Assembly (NCBI GenBank): GCA_017652345.1
Contig: JAGCBE010000347.1
Location: forward strand, 1-64,000
DNA length: 64,000 nucleotides
Origin: Methanobrevibacter sp.
GTDB lineage: Archaea; Methanobacteriota; Methanobacteria; Methanobacteriales; Methanobacteriaceae
Reading direction: 5' to 3'
Made by a program: the position numbers and the translations under genes. The notes below the pieces were generated by a model, which was not told the origin of the DNA, searched no databases, and was given only the letters and a program-made list of their open reading frames with translations. Shown here piece after piece: positions 24,863 to 35,500 of this stretch (position 1 is the stretch's first letter; every line of letters begins with the position of its first letter).

Positions 24863-27057
24863 TTGACTTTTTTAGCAGATATACTCATGGTTCCTGCATT
24901 TCCTAAAGTATAAGAAATAGTATTAATAATATAATCACCATAAATACCTGACTCAGGATCGTCTAAGTGTATTCTAGTATTTGGTTCAAGATGATATATA
25001 GGTAAACAAGTTATACTAATCGATTCGTTATAATCAATATAATCTTGTATGGTTTGTTTTACATGTTCATAACAAGAATTAAATACACCACCTAATGCAG
25101 TAGAATTAATAATTGCTGAATTTACTTGAACAGGAATAAGCCCATATTCTTGTAACTCTTGTGCAGTAATGCCAGAACGAACATCTATAATATGTTCAGG
25201 ATCTGTCATATCAACCATAACAACATTTGGTATCAATGGTTCAAAAACACAGTTACAAGAACTATCTGTTTTAGCATAACTTCTTCTACCAATATTCTGA
25301 ACACTAAATTTATTTAAATCAGAGTCGTCATCAATAATATCTAACCACCAATCAAACCCAGAAGGACTATTAATCTTATCTTCGTAATACTGACCGTTCT
25401 CTACATCAAATAACTTAGGCCATTCTGAATATAACTCAGCCCAATAATATCCCGTATCAGTACCTGTATGTGAAGCTATAACACCTTTCCAGTATAATAT
25501 ATTTCTCCAGTCAGTATCTTTACTTACGATAAAACTATTATCCCCTTTAAAATATGTGGCAAGATCCAATTTGACATAACCAGCAGTTCCCGCCTGTCCA
25601 CTAACCATTGGTATAGATGTATTTGCGGCAGTCAAATAATTACTTAAACAATTTTTATATTGTTCTATATTTGTTGTCCAAGAATAAATAGCATCTTCAC
25701 CAGTGATTAAATAATACTTACCCGTTATACCTTGAGGATATTTAGCTTCTAAATCACTAAGACTACTAAAATGTTCATTTATAGGATGAGCACGTCTAAT
25801 AAAATCATCCATATGCGTATCAAAACAAATACCTTCAGTTAAAACACTTGTAATATTCCAATCTTCTTCTAGTACAGGTCTATCATCTATTGCTAGATGA
25901 TATCTACAAGGTAAAGTTTGGTCTGTTTCAGTTTTCCTCATTCCCCATACAATAAAATCATTTTTAATCATTTCATAGTTAGGAGAATTACTATAACTAA
26001 CAACAATATCTTTATCACTAAAATCATATACATGACTATTTAAAACTCTATTATAAGCATAAGGTAGTTTAATATCCTCATCAACTTCATAATCAAGAAA
26101 AGCCGTTCTCCACTCTGTTGTATTTACATAGTTCTTAATCTCTTGAAAAATAAAAGTGCCAAATACATCATAAAAATATTCATAGTTACCAAGCTTATTT
26201 TTTATTTTATCAAGTACAGTGCAAACTGAATCACCAGCTCCCGCCGCCAATTCCTCAGGATATACAAAATCTCCATAACTATAACCACAATCAAATCCAT
26301 AAGTAAACTCAGTTCTATTGTAATTACTATTCACTGTATTGGCTTGAATTGAAGTATAAAAACAATCTTTTGGATTAGTTTTGTTTTGATATAAAAATAG
26401 TTTGTTACTACTAATCCATCTTAAAACTTTTTTAATTTGATTAGGTATATCTATTACTAATATATTATTTAAATCTTCTCCACCAAAATGATTTACTATT
26501 TCAGATATCATTTGGTTAATTCTAATATATTCTGTATGTAAATCGCCATCAGGACCAAGAGTATCATAAGATTCAAAGTTTGTAGATGCGGGAATGATGC
26601 CTCCCGCAGTACCATTCAATAGACACATTTTGTCACTAAGTTGTAGACTTAATGTAACTCCAGTTGCATCATGAGTTAACGAACAACCAGTGATAACGAA
26701 TAATCCAAGCGGAAACCATATGGTGTCATCGCTTGGATAATAATCTTGTCCCAAATGTCTTAAATTATTTTTTAAACCTGACTCAACAAAAACTTTTTTA
26801 TTAATAGAAAATAAACTATCAATATTAGTATAGATTTCATCATTATTTAAAATCTTAATACTTAAATTTGCAGTTCTACGAACACTCGAATCACCATTAA
26901 GTGAAATAGTACCGCTTAATACCCTTCCTTGAACTTCTTGAAGAGGTCTTTCATACCAGTCCAATATGGTAATTTGAGCATAAGTAGTTTGATTATGTTG
27001 AGTATATAATTTATCTAAAAAGATATAATCTTGTAAATAAGGATAAGATTTCTTCAT
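24850..27057 (-). CDS. tail/baseplate hub-type protein
   Basis: A 735-residue virion protein, last in the leftward operon. The N-terminal segment with EVQGRVLSGTISLNG followed by SSVRRTANLSI is typical of phage baseplate proteins of the DUF5048/hub type. The rest is beta-rich with conserved tryptophans and a C-terminal strand-turn region (IYGDYIINTISYTLGNAG) common in tail hub proteins. Its position after fibre-like and Fn3-like proteins supports a baseplate role. No lysozyme or peptidase motif is visible. AGGAGG precedes the start. Confidence 0.65.
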   Translation of the reverse strand: MKKSYPYLQDYIFLDKLYTQHNQTTYAQITILDWYERPLQEVQGRVLSGTISLNGDSSVRRTANLSIKILNNDEIYTNIDSLFSINKKVFVESGLKNNLRHLGQDYYPSDDTIWFPLGLFVITGCSLTHDATGVTLSLQLSDKMCLLNGTAGGIIPASTNFESYDTLGPDGDLHTEYIRINQMISEIVNHFGGEDLNNILVIDIPNQIKKVLRWISSNKLFLYQNKTNPKDCFYTSIQANTVNSNYNRTEFTYGFDCGYSYGDFVYPEELAAGAGDSVCTVLDKIKNKLGNYEYFYDVFGTFIFQEIKNYVNTTEWRTAFLDYEVDEDIKLPYAYNRVLNSHVYDFSDKDIVVSYSNSPNYEMIKNDFIVWGMRKTETDQTLPCRYHLAIDDRPVLEEDWNITSVLTEGICFDTHMDDFIRRAHPINEHFSSLSDLEAKYPQGITGKYYLITGEDAIYSWTTNIEQYKNCLSNYLTAANTSIPMVSGQAGTAGYVKLDLATYFKGDNSFIVSKDTDWRNILYWKGVIASHTGTDTGYYWAELYSEWPKLFDVENGQYYEDKINSPSGFDWWLDIIDDDSDLNKFSVQNIGRRSYAKTDSSCNCVFEPLIPNVVMVDMTDPEHIIDVRSGITAQELQEYGLIPVQVNSAIINSTALGGVFNSCYEHVKQTIQDYIDYNESISITCLPIYHLEPNTRIHLDDPESGIYGDYIINTISYTLGNAGTMSISAKKVNEKI

Positions 27058-27068
27058 ATAATCCCTCC

Positions 27069-28778
27069 TTACTCACCAAAATCTTGAATTTCATATAATT
27101 TATAATTTTCAATAGAACAATCACCAATTTCTGTTGCAACACAAGAGAAATCATAAATCATACGTCCTAATTGTTGATTTGGTGTCAAACTTACATCAGT
27201 TAATCGAACAAGGATATTACCTTCTGGTGTAGACCTAAATAATTTAGGTTTATCACTATAAAGGAAATCCATAACAAGTTCTCTAAATTCTCTTTGAGTT
27301 ATTCTATCATTCTGTTGATTAATATATCTGTTTACAAAATATGAGCCATATACATTTATCCATTCACCATAAATAGAACTTCTTGTTGCAAATTGATGTT
27401 CAACATCCATTTCATAAGCAATAGTTCCAGTTAAAGCAAAACTTCTATAATACATATTACCATTTCTATTAATAAAAGGTGTCTTACCACCAATAGTAGT
27501 AACATTATTATCAGATACATTAATTTTAAAACTATTTATATTAGGATTAAATTTAACGCATAGTTGAGTTCCCTCACCTGTTAAAAAAGCATGGTCAAAT
27601 ATAGATAAAATTGGTCCTTCTGTAATACTATAACTTTCATCACTAGAATTAGTATAAGTAATAGCATATTTATAAATATTACCACTTTCAATAGTAAAAT
27701 CATCAAACACAACAGGTGCACTATCTGAAATTGGAGTTGTGATTGAATAGCTCCAAATTTGAGTCCAATAAGTAAAGTTATCATCCCTACTTGCTCTTCG
27801 AACAACTAATTTACCACCTGCGGGAACCGTCTGTCCTTGTGGTGCTTCAAATGAAATATTAACTTTACCAATTACACTGTCTAATGAAGTATATTCATTA
27901 ATATCTGTTTGACTACCCCAGTTATTATCTTCTTTTTCTGTTTTTACTGTATACTCGAAAGAAGTTGTATATAAGTTTGCGGTTGTTATTGTTAAAACAA
28001 CCTTATAATTTATATTAGTTTCAAAATAATAAGGAACATTGTATTTTATTTCATTAATAGTACTTCCTCTATAATTAACCACCTGAGTTCCACTGTCGAC
28101 AAGAACTTCGTTATTAGGATCTAAAACTTCGATTTTCCATGTTGATAAATATTCTTTATCATCTTTTTTATTAAATGTTTTAGTATCTAAAATAACATTA
28201 GTAGTTCCTTCTTTAGTAAATCTACCAGAAACCTCTAAATAATGAGAGGTTAATTTATATGGAGAGGAATTATTTGGTGTCATTATATTTGAATCACCTT
28301 CTATATTTCCTCTTAAAGTCATTGTTGGCTCAGCAATAAAACGCATCGCGCTAACTGAAGACCATTCTGAAAATTGAGCCATATTAGATTCATTTAAAAG
28401 TGCATCAGATAATGCTGCTCCTGTTAAACCAACACATGCTTCAATACTAGAAAATCTTAATTGAACTTTATAATATTCATTAAAATTTAATTGTGAGCAA
28501 GTCAAAATTGTCTCAGGAACATGAACTACTCCAGCTTCTAGTATCTCTGAAGTTGCAGCAATAGGATAAATACCTAGTGGATAATCCGAATTAAAAAGAC
28601 TTTTATAATTTGATTGACGAGTGATAATAACATGAATTTCTTCAATTATACTTTCGTCATTTAATTCATTTATATCAAAAAGAATATCTATACCAGTATT
28701 AACTGACTCAATATTTTTTGCTGGTAAATAAGGTGTTATTATTGGTGGAAATAACCTTGTTTCCGCTACGATAGCCAT
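27069..28778 (-). CDS. baseplate/tail protein with fibronectin-like domains
   Basis: A 569-residue beta-rich protein with repeated sandwich-like segments (for example YRGSTINEIKYNVPYYFE and NYKVVLTITTANLY, about residues 230-270) resembling fibronectin type III domains. The C-terminal 110 residues contain EYEMDVEHQFATRS-like strands of a baseplate domain. An in-frame ATG at 28802 exists, but the start at 28778 (MAIVAET) is preferred because AAGGAGG lies eight bases before it. It lies next to the hub-type gene and probably forms a tail-tip complex with it. Confidence 0.6.
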   Translation of the reverse strand: MAIVAETRLFPPIITPYLPAKNIESVNTGIDILFDINELNDESIIEEIHVIITRQSNYKSLFNSDYPLGIYPIAATSEILEAGVVHVPETILTCSQLNFNEYYKVQLRFSSIEACVGLTGAALSDALLNESNMAQFSEWSSVSAMRFIAEPTMTLRGNIEGDSNIMTPNNSSPYKLTSHYLEVSGRFTKEGTTNVILDTKTFNKKDDKEYLSTWKIEVLDPNNEVLVDSGTQVVNYRGSTINEIKYNVPYYFETNINYKVVLTITTANLYTTSFEYTVKTEKEDNNWGSQTDINEYTSLDSVIGKVNISFEAPQGQTVPAGGKLVVRRASRDDNFTYWTQIWSYSITTPISDSAPVVFDDFTIESGNIYKYAITYTNSSDESYSITEGPILSIFDHAFLTGEGTQLCVKFNPNINSFKINVSDNNVTTIGGKTPFINRNGNMYYRSFALTGTIAYEMDVEHQFATRSSIYGEWINVYGSYFVNRYINQQNDRITQREFRELVMDFLYSDKPKLFRSTPEGNILVRLTDVSLTPNQQLGRMIYDFSCVATEIGDCSIENYKLYEIQDFGE

Positions 28779-28811
28779 GTTATTAACCTCCTTGTGTCTC
28801 AAAATATATTA

Positions 28812-29279
28812 TTATTCATCTTTTTTAGGTTCTGTTTTTGGTAGAGCACGAAGCTCATTCATTAAACCCTCGATGAAACTGTTTCCGTGTTCTTCTTGAT
28901 AGTGTTGAAATCGATGCTCCAAACAATCTAGGCTGTAATCATCAATCCAACCTACTTTGTAGCAAAAGTAATGATGTTCTCTTGTGATAAAAGCTTTTAT
29001 TGCATCTCTATCAGAACTAACTAATAAATCAATTTTACCCGTCATATTATCTACATTTTCAGTTAATTTATCCATATTAGTTTCTAATCTATCTAAACGT
29101 TCTTCATTTTCTTGTTTCATTTCATAGTCCATTTTTAGAGATTCATCTCTTTTATTTGTTTTTTGTTTAAACCAATCTACAAAATCACTAACCTCTTTAA
29201 ATGCAACAGCCAATAATATTATAAAGAGAATTATTTGCCATGGTGTAAATTGGGTAAGTAAGTCTATTAGTGTCTTCAT
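28812..29279 (-). CDS. membrane-anchored coiled-coil protein (possible holin-like)
   Basis: A 155-residue protein with one transmembrane segment at about residues 13-31 (IILFIILLAVAF), a charged helix, a heptad-rich coiled coil at about 55-90 (ERLDRLETNMDKL) and a C-terminal globular part with two cysteines and several histidines. Small membrane proteins at this position of the tail module are often lysis related, but a holin is not proven and no endolysin is recognised nearby. A possible own promoter lies at 29307-29335. Confidence 0.6.
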   Translation of the reverse strand: MKTLIDLLTQFTPWQIILFIILLAVAFKEVSDFVDWFKQKTNKRDESLKMDYEMKQENEERLDRLETNMDKLTENVDNMTGKIDLLVSSDRDAIKAFITREHHYFCYKVGWIDDYSLDCLEHRFQHYQEEHGNSFIEGLMNELRALPKTEPKKDE

Positions 29280-29306
29280 TTCTAGTTGTCCCCCTTTATA
29301 AATCTC

Positions 29307-29335
29307 TTTATAATATATAACTTTTGGCTTTGCAA
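29307..29335 (-). promoter_or_regulatory. possible leftward promoter
   Basis: On the minus strand TTGCAA (29335-29330) and TATAAA (29312-29307) are 17 bp apart, in the gap before the membrane protein gene. It is weaker than the consensus promoters. Confidence 0.4.
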
Positions 29336-29344
29336 TTAATTAAA

Positions 29345-29578
29345 TTAGTCCTCAGAATCTTCTTCTATGTCTTGCTTTGCGGCTGCTGCCTCCTGTGCAG
29401 CCTTGACAGCCTCTCTTTCAGTCTTTGTCAAATAGCTAGTATATGCTTCTGACAAGTCTGTCATTATATCTTTAAACATGTAGTAGACAACACCAATAGG
29501 TAAACCAGATTGGTTTACCATATTGATTATTGACTGTCTAGTACTTTCTATTGTTAAATTTATATCATTATTATTCAT
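29345..29578 (-). CDS. small tail-module protein
   Basis: A 77-residue helical protein with the segment SIINMVNQSGLPIGVVYYMFKD and an Ala/Glu-rich acidic tail. This pattern (Asn-rich N-terminus, SGLPIGV, YY) is common in small proteins between fibre and lysis genes of Firmicutes phages; its function is unknown to me. It has an AAGGAG-type ribosome binding site and follows the giant fibre gene closely. Confidence 0.7.
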   Translation of the reverse strand: MNNNDINLTIESTRQSIINMVNQSGLPIGVVYYMFKDIMTDLSEAYTSYLTKTEREAVKAAQEAAAAKQDIEEDSED

Positions 29579-29596
29579 TTCCTTTTATCTCCTTTT

Positions 29597-32500
29597 TTAA
29601 AGCTGTGTTTTTGTAACGCTTATACCTGTTACAACTGTTTCTCCAGATATTTGTCTTGTTGAATAAGTAACATCTGTAACAACATTTCCGCCTCCAAGGT
29701 ATCCTGAAACAACCTCTCTAATATAAGAATAAATATCTTTATTACCTACATATATATTATTACAATAAATACTGCTAGCATTTGTAATATTATAACTATT
29801 ACAATTAAAATTTCCTCTCATTTCAGTTGCAGGTAACACTGCACTACCTGGTCCAACTTGTATATCGCTCATAGCAAAATGTAGTCTTGAACCTAAGAAA
29901 GTGTCTCCACCATTAATGCTTATTTCTTCTCCAAAAGTTGCGCCCTTTGTAAAATGAACGTCCTTTGCAAATGATGCTCCTTCATTAAAGCTAAAACCAC
30001 TTTCACCAATACCAAGTTCTGCATTACCCCATTTAACTTTAGCTCCAACTGGTAAATCCCAAACCTGTTCTGTTATAGTAGCACCGCCAACTCGAATTGT
30101 TTTACCTCTTATGTCTGAATTTGGGTTAGTAAAATGAGCTTCTCCATCAGCTGTAATCCACCAAACAGGGTTAGAAGGTAATGTACCAACACTTGAAGCT
30201 GGAGTTGTACAAGCTCCATTAATAGAACCATCACCATATATAATAGTTTTACCACAATTTAAATAACCTGACCTTAAAACGCTACTTGTCACAGGATGGA
30301 ACTTAATAGTTGCATAAGGATCTCTAAGCATATTATGAGTTTGATCTGCAATCCAATCACCAATTCTACCACCTTGTGCATATACACGTCCTATAAAAGC
30401 AGTATCTCCAGCGCTATATGTAAAATCAACAGTAGTTCCATCTGCTTTATAATTTTTTGCACCACCTGGCGAATCAATGATTGAGAAATATGGATGCCAT
30501 AAAGCATATTTTACGATTTTACCTTGTGTAGTATCCCATTCTGGACTTCTATAACTTGAACCAGATTGAGTTTCATCACTCCATTTAGAGTCATTATCTG
30601 GAAGTTTACGAGGATACCAGTTATATTCCATGAATACAGTATGTCTATCAGAACCATCAGCTGTTTCTGCAGCATTACCGATTTGTCCTGAACGAGCCAT
30701 AATAGTTCCATCTATATAAACAGAAGGAACGGTATCTGCATCAGAACCTTTAACTCTAAACTTATCATTATACAATAGATAAAACTGAGTTTTACCAGTT
30801 TGCTTATCGTAATGATAAGTTGATATTTGTAAACTATGAGCATTATCTGGTCCAATATAACCAGTCTTAGCAGCAATTTTACCAGATACATCAACTTTAT
30901 TACAATGAAGCTCTCCGCCATAAGTTAAATAAAAATTAGCTTTGCGCTTTTTAGAATTATCATCTAAATAACTTATTGCTTGACCATCATTTAAGTATTG
31001 TGCTCTCCACTGCTCATATTCAGTATGTAAATTAATATAATTTACTAACTTTTCATTTAAGCTTGTAATATATCCTTGCTGATCTTCAGTTGCACCAACC
31101 GCAGGTCTAATATAATAATCTTGTAATTGAGCAACGTTATTAATAGTAACTCCATCTTCATCATAATCACCAACATAAGGATGAGAAGTATTCCATGTCT
31201 GAAGAAGTTTAACTCTAACCCCTTTAGTGTTAATCATAGTTACTAATTGTTGAACAATAGTTTCAAGAGTATTAGCTTCTGTTGTTAATACAGTATAAAC
31301 TTTTCTAGCAAAAGCAGCATAAGCATCTAAATAAATGTCAATATGTCCAGCTAAGGTTGATATTATTTCACTCTGCTCTGTTACAGAAGGTTCAGGTGAA
31401 TTAACATACCACATTAAAATATCAACTATATTTTCTATTGTAATTCCATCTACGTTTACAGGTGTTACTGAAACGCCATCTCTAACAACAGTAGGAAATG
31501 ACTCATTAGCAAAATCTACACTAATATTATAAGCGGCAGTTCGTACATCGTCATAAAGACCTTCGTCTCTTCCATCTTGTTGAATAGCAGTAATCATATT
31601 TGACCAAGTTGCAAAATATGAATTAAGTAATGTTATTATATCATTATCATTGCTATACACTTGTCTTAATTGAGTGTAGTTTCTTAAGGTTGAATAAGTT
31701 AATATAGAAGGTTTAATCTGTTTAGATACAGCCGTTAATGGATATGCTAGAGGGAAATCCTCTCTAATCATTAAGCTCTTAATACTAGATATTAACTTCT
31801 TTAACGCTGTTAAACCACCATGGTCATCAAAAGAAGTTGAACTAATATTTGCGGCAGAAGCCCACATAAATACTGTATCAGCAGTTAGCCCACCAGACCT
31901 CTCAGAGCCTGGGACATATAAACCAACAGAACCAGGTATTTTAACACCATCTGCATCTGGAGGATTAGTATTAAAATAACTGCTATTATTTCTATCCATA
32001 AAATCATCACCTGAGCTAGAAATATAATTATCATCTGCCCAAAGTGGTTTATATAAATAATTAGGACTGAAATACCAACCAGCTAATCTTGACCAAGTTT
32101 CATCTCTACTATTTGGAGCAGGTACTTTAGGATTAAGTATAATCTGGGTAGACCCTCTAGGTCCAAATGCGGCAAGACCGGTTTTAGCATCCAGGAACAA
32201 GGTCTGACCATACCCTGAACGACCGCTCGCGCCATCATAATATTTACCATATCCAAATAAACCAACTTCGTCATCATCAGTAGTTCCATTGGTAATCATC
32301 TTTCTACCAAGAGTAATACCTGTAAAAGTATTATCATCATTTTTAATACCAGCACTTGCTTTTGAACTAATAATATATCCATCATCAACAAGTGTTTTCT
32401 TACCGTCCCAAGCATTAATTTCATCTGAACCATAAACGTTACATAATACATTAATAGGAATTAAAGCAGCAGCTTCAATTTTTTCACTACCTGTATTATA

Positions 32501-35500
32501 AACAACTTTTACACTAATCCATGAATTAAATAAACTATCAACAGCACAAGCTTCATAAGAAGGAGGTGGTGTTAATTTTCTAGTTTGTCCATTTAAATCA
32601 CCAGTAGCAACTTCTTCCCAATAAGGCGTGATAAAATCATAATTACCTGGAGTGGTATTTTTATTATATTCTTTAATTATAGTATTGTACTTAGGGTCTC
32701 TTATCGCTACATACTCATTTGGAGTATGGTCTTTAATACACTTATAAGTTTTATTATTATAAGTACAATATTTATTATATAAATTAACATCTCTTCCATA
32801 GGTATTATAAGCGGGAGCTGCAGTTACAACAGGTTCCTCTCTGAATCCATACGAAGTATTCCATGTAACAGTAGCTCTATTGTTTGAAAACACTGTATCA
32901 GAAATATCATTTCCTTCAGCATCAAATAAATGTAAAGTAAAAGGCTGTAAACCATTATACTGAGGATTAAAACCATCTGCACCATAAACAACCTCATCAT
33001 ATCCGCCGGTTATAACAAAATGTCTTGCGGGATCAAGGTTTTCAGGAGTTTCATTTACAAATCTACCATTTCTATTTTTATAATAAGCATAATAGAAGAA
33101 AGGTATTTGATAATATCCATAATTAGTACGTTTAATAGGTGTTTGTGTGTCAGGGTCAATTTGACCATTTAAAACTCTTTTTGCCGTACATTGAACTACA
33201 TTATTAGCAGTCCATTCATAATCTTTCTGATTTTCTCTATAAATAATATCAAAAGGTTTATAATATACATATTCAGATTCAGACACTCCCGTAGGTGGTA
33301 TCAATGTTAAGTTAACTGAAGAGCCAGCACTCGAACTTAATTGGAATGAAGCTCTATCATAAATACGACTTCTTCCATATTTAGTCTGGTCTTGCACGTC
33401 TTTATGCTCGCCGCCGCTTGCATACCATTTAGAACTTGCATCTACCAAAGTATGAGTTCCATTCTCGTACCAATAACCGTAAATGGTAGTTGCTGTTGTA
33501 CCATGCACTTTAAAATGCATTGGGTTAGTTGGTGGCAGGTCAGGATCTTCTTCTACTCCATGGGCAAATCGTAAATTACAAAAGTCACCTTCATCAAAGT
33601 TAGTAACCTCAGTAACTAATCCATCCATATTAGTAAATACTTTTGTAGCATACATGTAAGTATTTTTTAAATGTCTTTCGTCTGGTTGAGAAGTAATTTC
33701 TGCACCAGACATTTGTTTAAACCTAGAATACATATAATTAGTTAAAATATCAGACCTATACTGTTCATAGATAGGATCTTCTATTTCTAAAGCCATATTT
33801 GTTCCATTTGTACCTAGGTCGCCTTGTTTAGCAAAAGTAAAATGAGTTGAAGCTGTATAGGTTTCATCTAAGTAAGTGATTGATAACTCAATATTACTAC
33901 GCTCTTTATAATCTACATTAAAATCAGATGCAATATCATAATAAAATATTGCAGCATTTGATAAAATTGCTTTATCTGAAAAATCTGTATCAATTCTATA
34001 TTGCATACTTAAATCTGTGCTGTATTTAGTGGTTAATAAAGTTGAAGTTCTATAAAAATTCCATTGAGGTTTTGTTTTAGTTACAACTAACTCAGAATCT
34101 TCACCAGCACTATCAAATACCAATGCACCACCTTTATCATAGAGTCTGTAACTAAGTGGTCTAATTGTAATTTTAGGTGCTTTTCCGCCAGCATCATACA
34201 TATAAGTTTGGTCACCATTTACAATCTCTAAATTGTATTTTAAACCAGAACCTTCAGTATTATTAATAGCAATCTCTTTTGTTTCTAAAGCTTCAGTAAA
34301 ACCATCTTCAGTCAAAAGAGCTGTAATTTTAAACACAGCTTGTTGTGCAATCTTACTAATTTGAAAATTATATAATGTATTTTGTTGATATGGCTGATAA
34401 GGTGTTGATTCATTAAATAAATGTTCAATAGAATTAATTTCTACCGCATCAACAATAGTGTCAAGTGGATCAATTCCGCTGTCATATAATTTTTTCAAGT
34501 CTTCTTCTGTTAAAGTTGTATATTCGGCGGTCACATTACTTGGACCAAGAATATATAATCCCATATCATTAGAAAAATCTTCATTATATCTACTATCTAA
34601 ATAATTCTGCCAATTAGAAATAATTGCATTTCTACGATTTATAGCACGATTTTTCTTTGTTACATCAGTAAGCTCAGGATCATTTGCTTTATCGTTATAA
34701 TAATTATAACGCTCTAAACAACAAGATAATAATATTTTTTCAATACCTGTATCGACAGATAGCTGTTGTAAGTAACTATTAACAGTACTTTCATCTACTT
34801 CAACAGTATCTTCAAGATTTCTATAAATTTCACCTTGTTTAGTAGTAGACCAATCTGGTTGACTTTCATATAAATCTGAGCTTGCAGTTGCGGGAAGTAG
34901 TGTTGATACTCCGTTATTAACAACTTCCCATTTATAAGAAATTTTACTATTTATTGAATAAGGTGAAGGTGTCGGTTTATATGTAGCTGCATCTCCCGCA
35001 CCAACAACTTCAGTTTTAAACACACCTGCAGTTAGTGTTGTATATCCATTACCGTTATAAAATTCAGTTCCATTACTTGAATTTAATAATATATAATAAC
35101 CATTTATGTTTGTTACAATATATTCTCTACTATAATATTGATTATTTTCATAAACAACACAACATTTTATAATAGTTTGTCTACCTTTACAAAGAGTTCT
35201 TGGTAAAGATATGTTTTTACTACTAATCCATTTAACAATACCTTTATAGCCAATAGGAAATTCATCTGAGTCTACGATAAAATCCTTTAATTCTTCAACA
35301 GAAGGATCATCTGCAGAAACACGAGAAATTTCGTTCTGGTTTAAACACTGCCACCCTGGACCAAAATATTTTAAATATTTTGGATGACCAACACTATCAA
35401 CAGCAATATTCTTTTTTGCCCAATAATATTCTACATTCTTTTGTTCATCAGATACCTCATTCCCGCGAACAGTAAACTTAGCCTCAAAAGGTAATGAAGT

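Noticed and set aside
28812..29279. Complete lysis cassette.
   Set aside because: Only a single-span coiled-coil membrane protein is present; no amidase, lysozyme or peptidase motif is recognised in the window.
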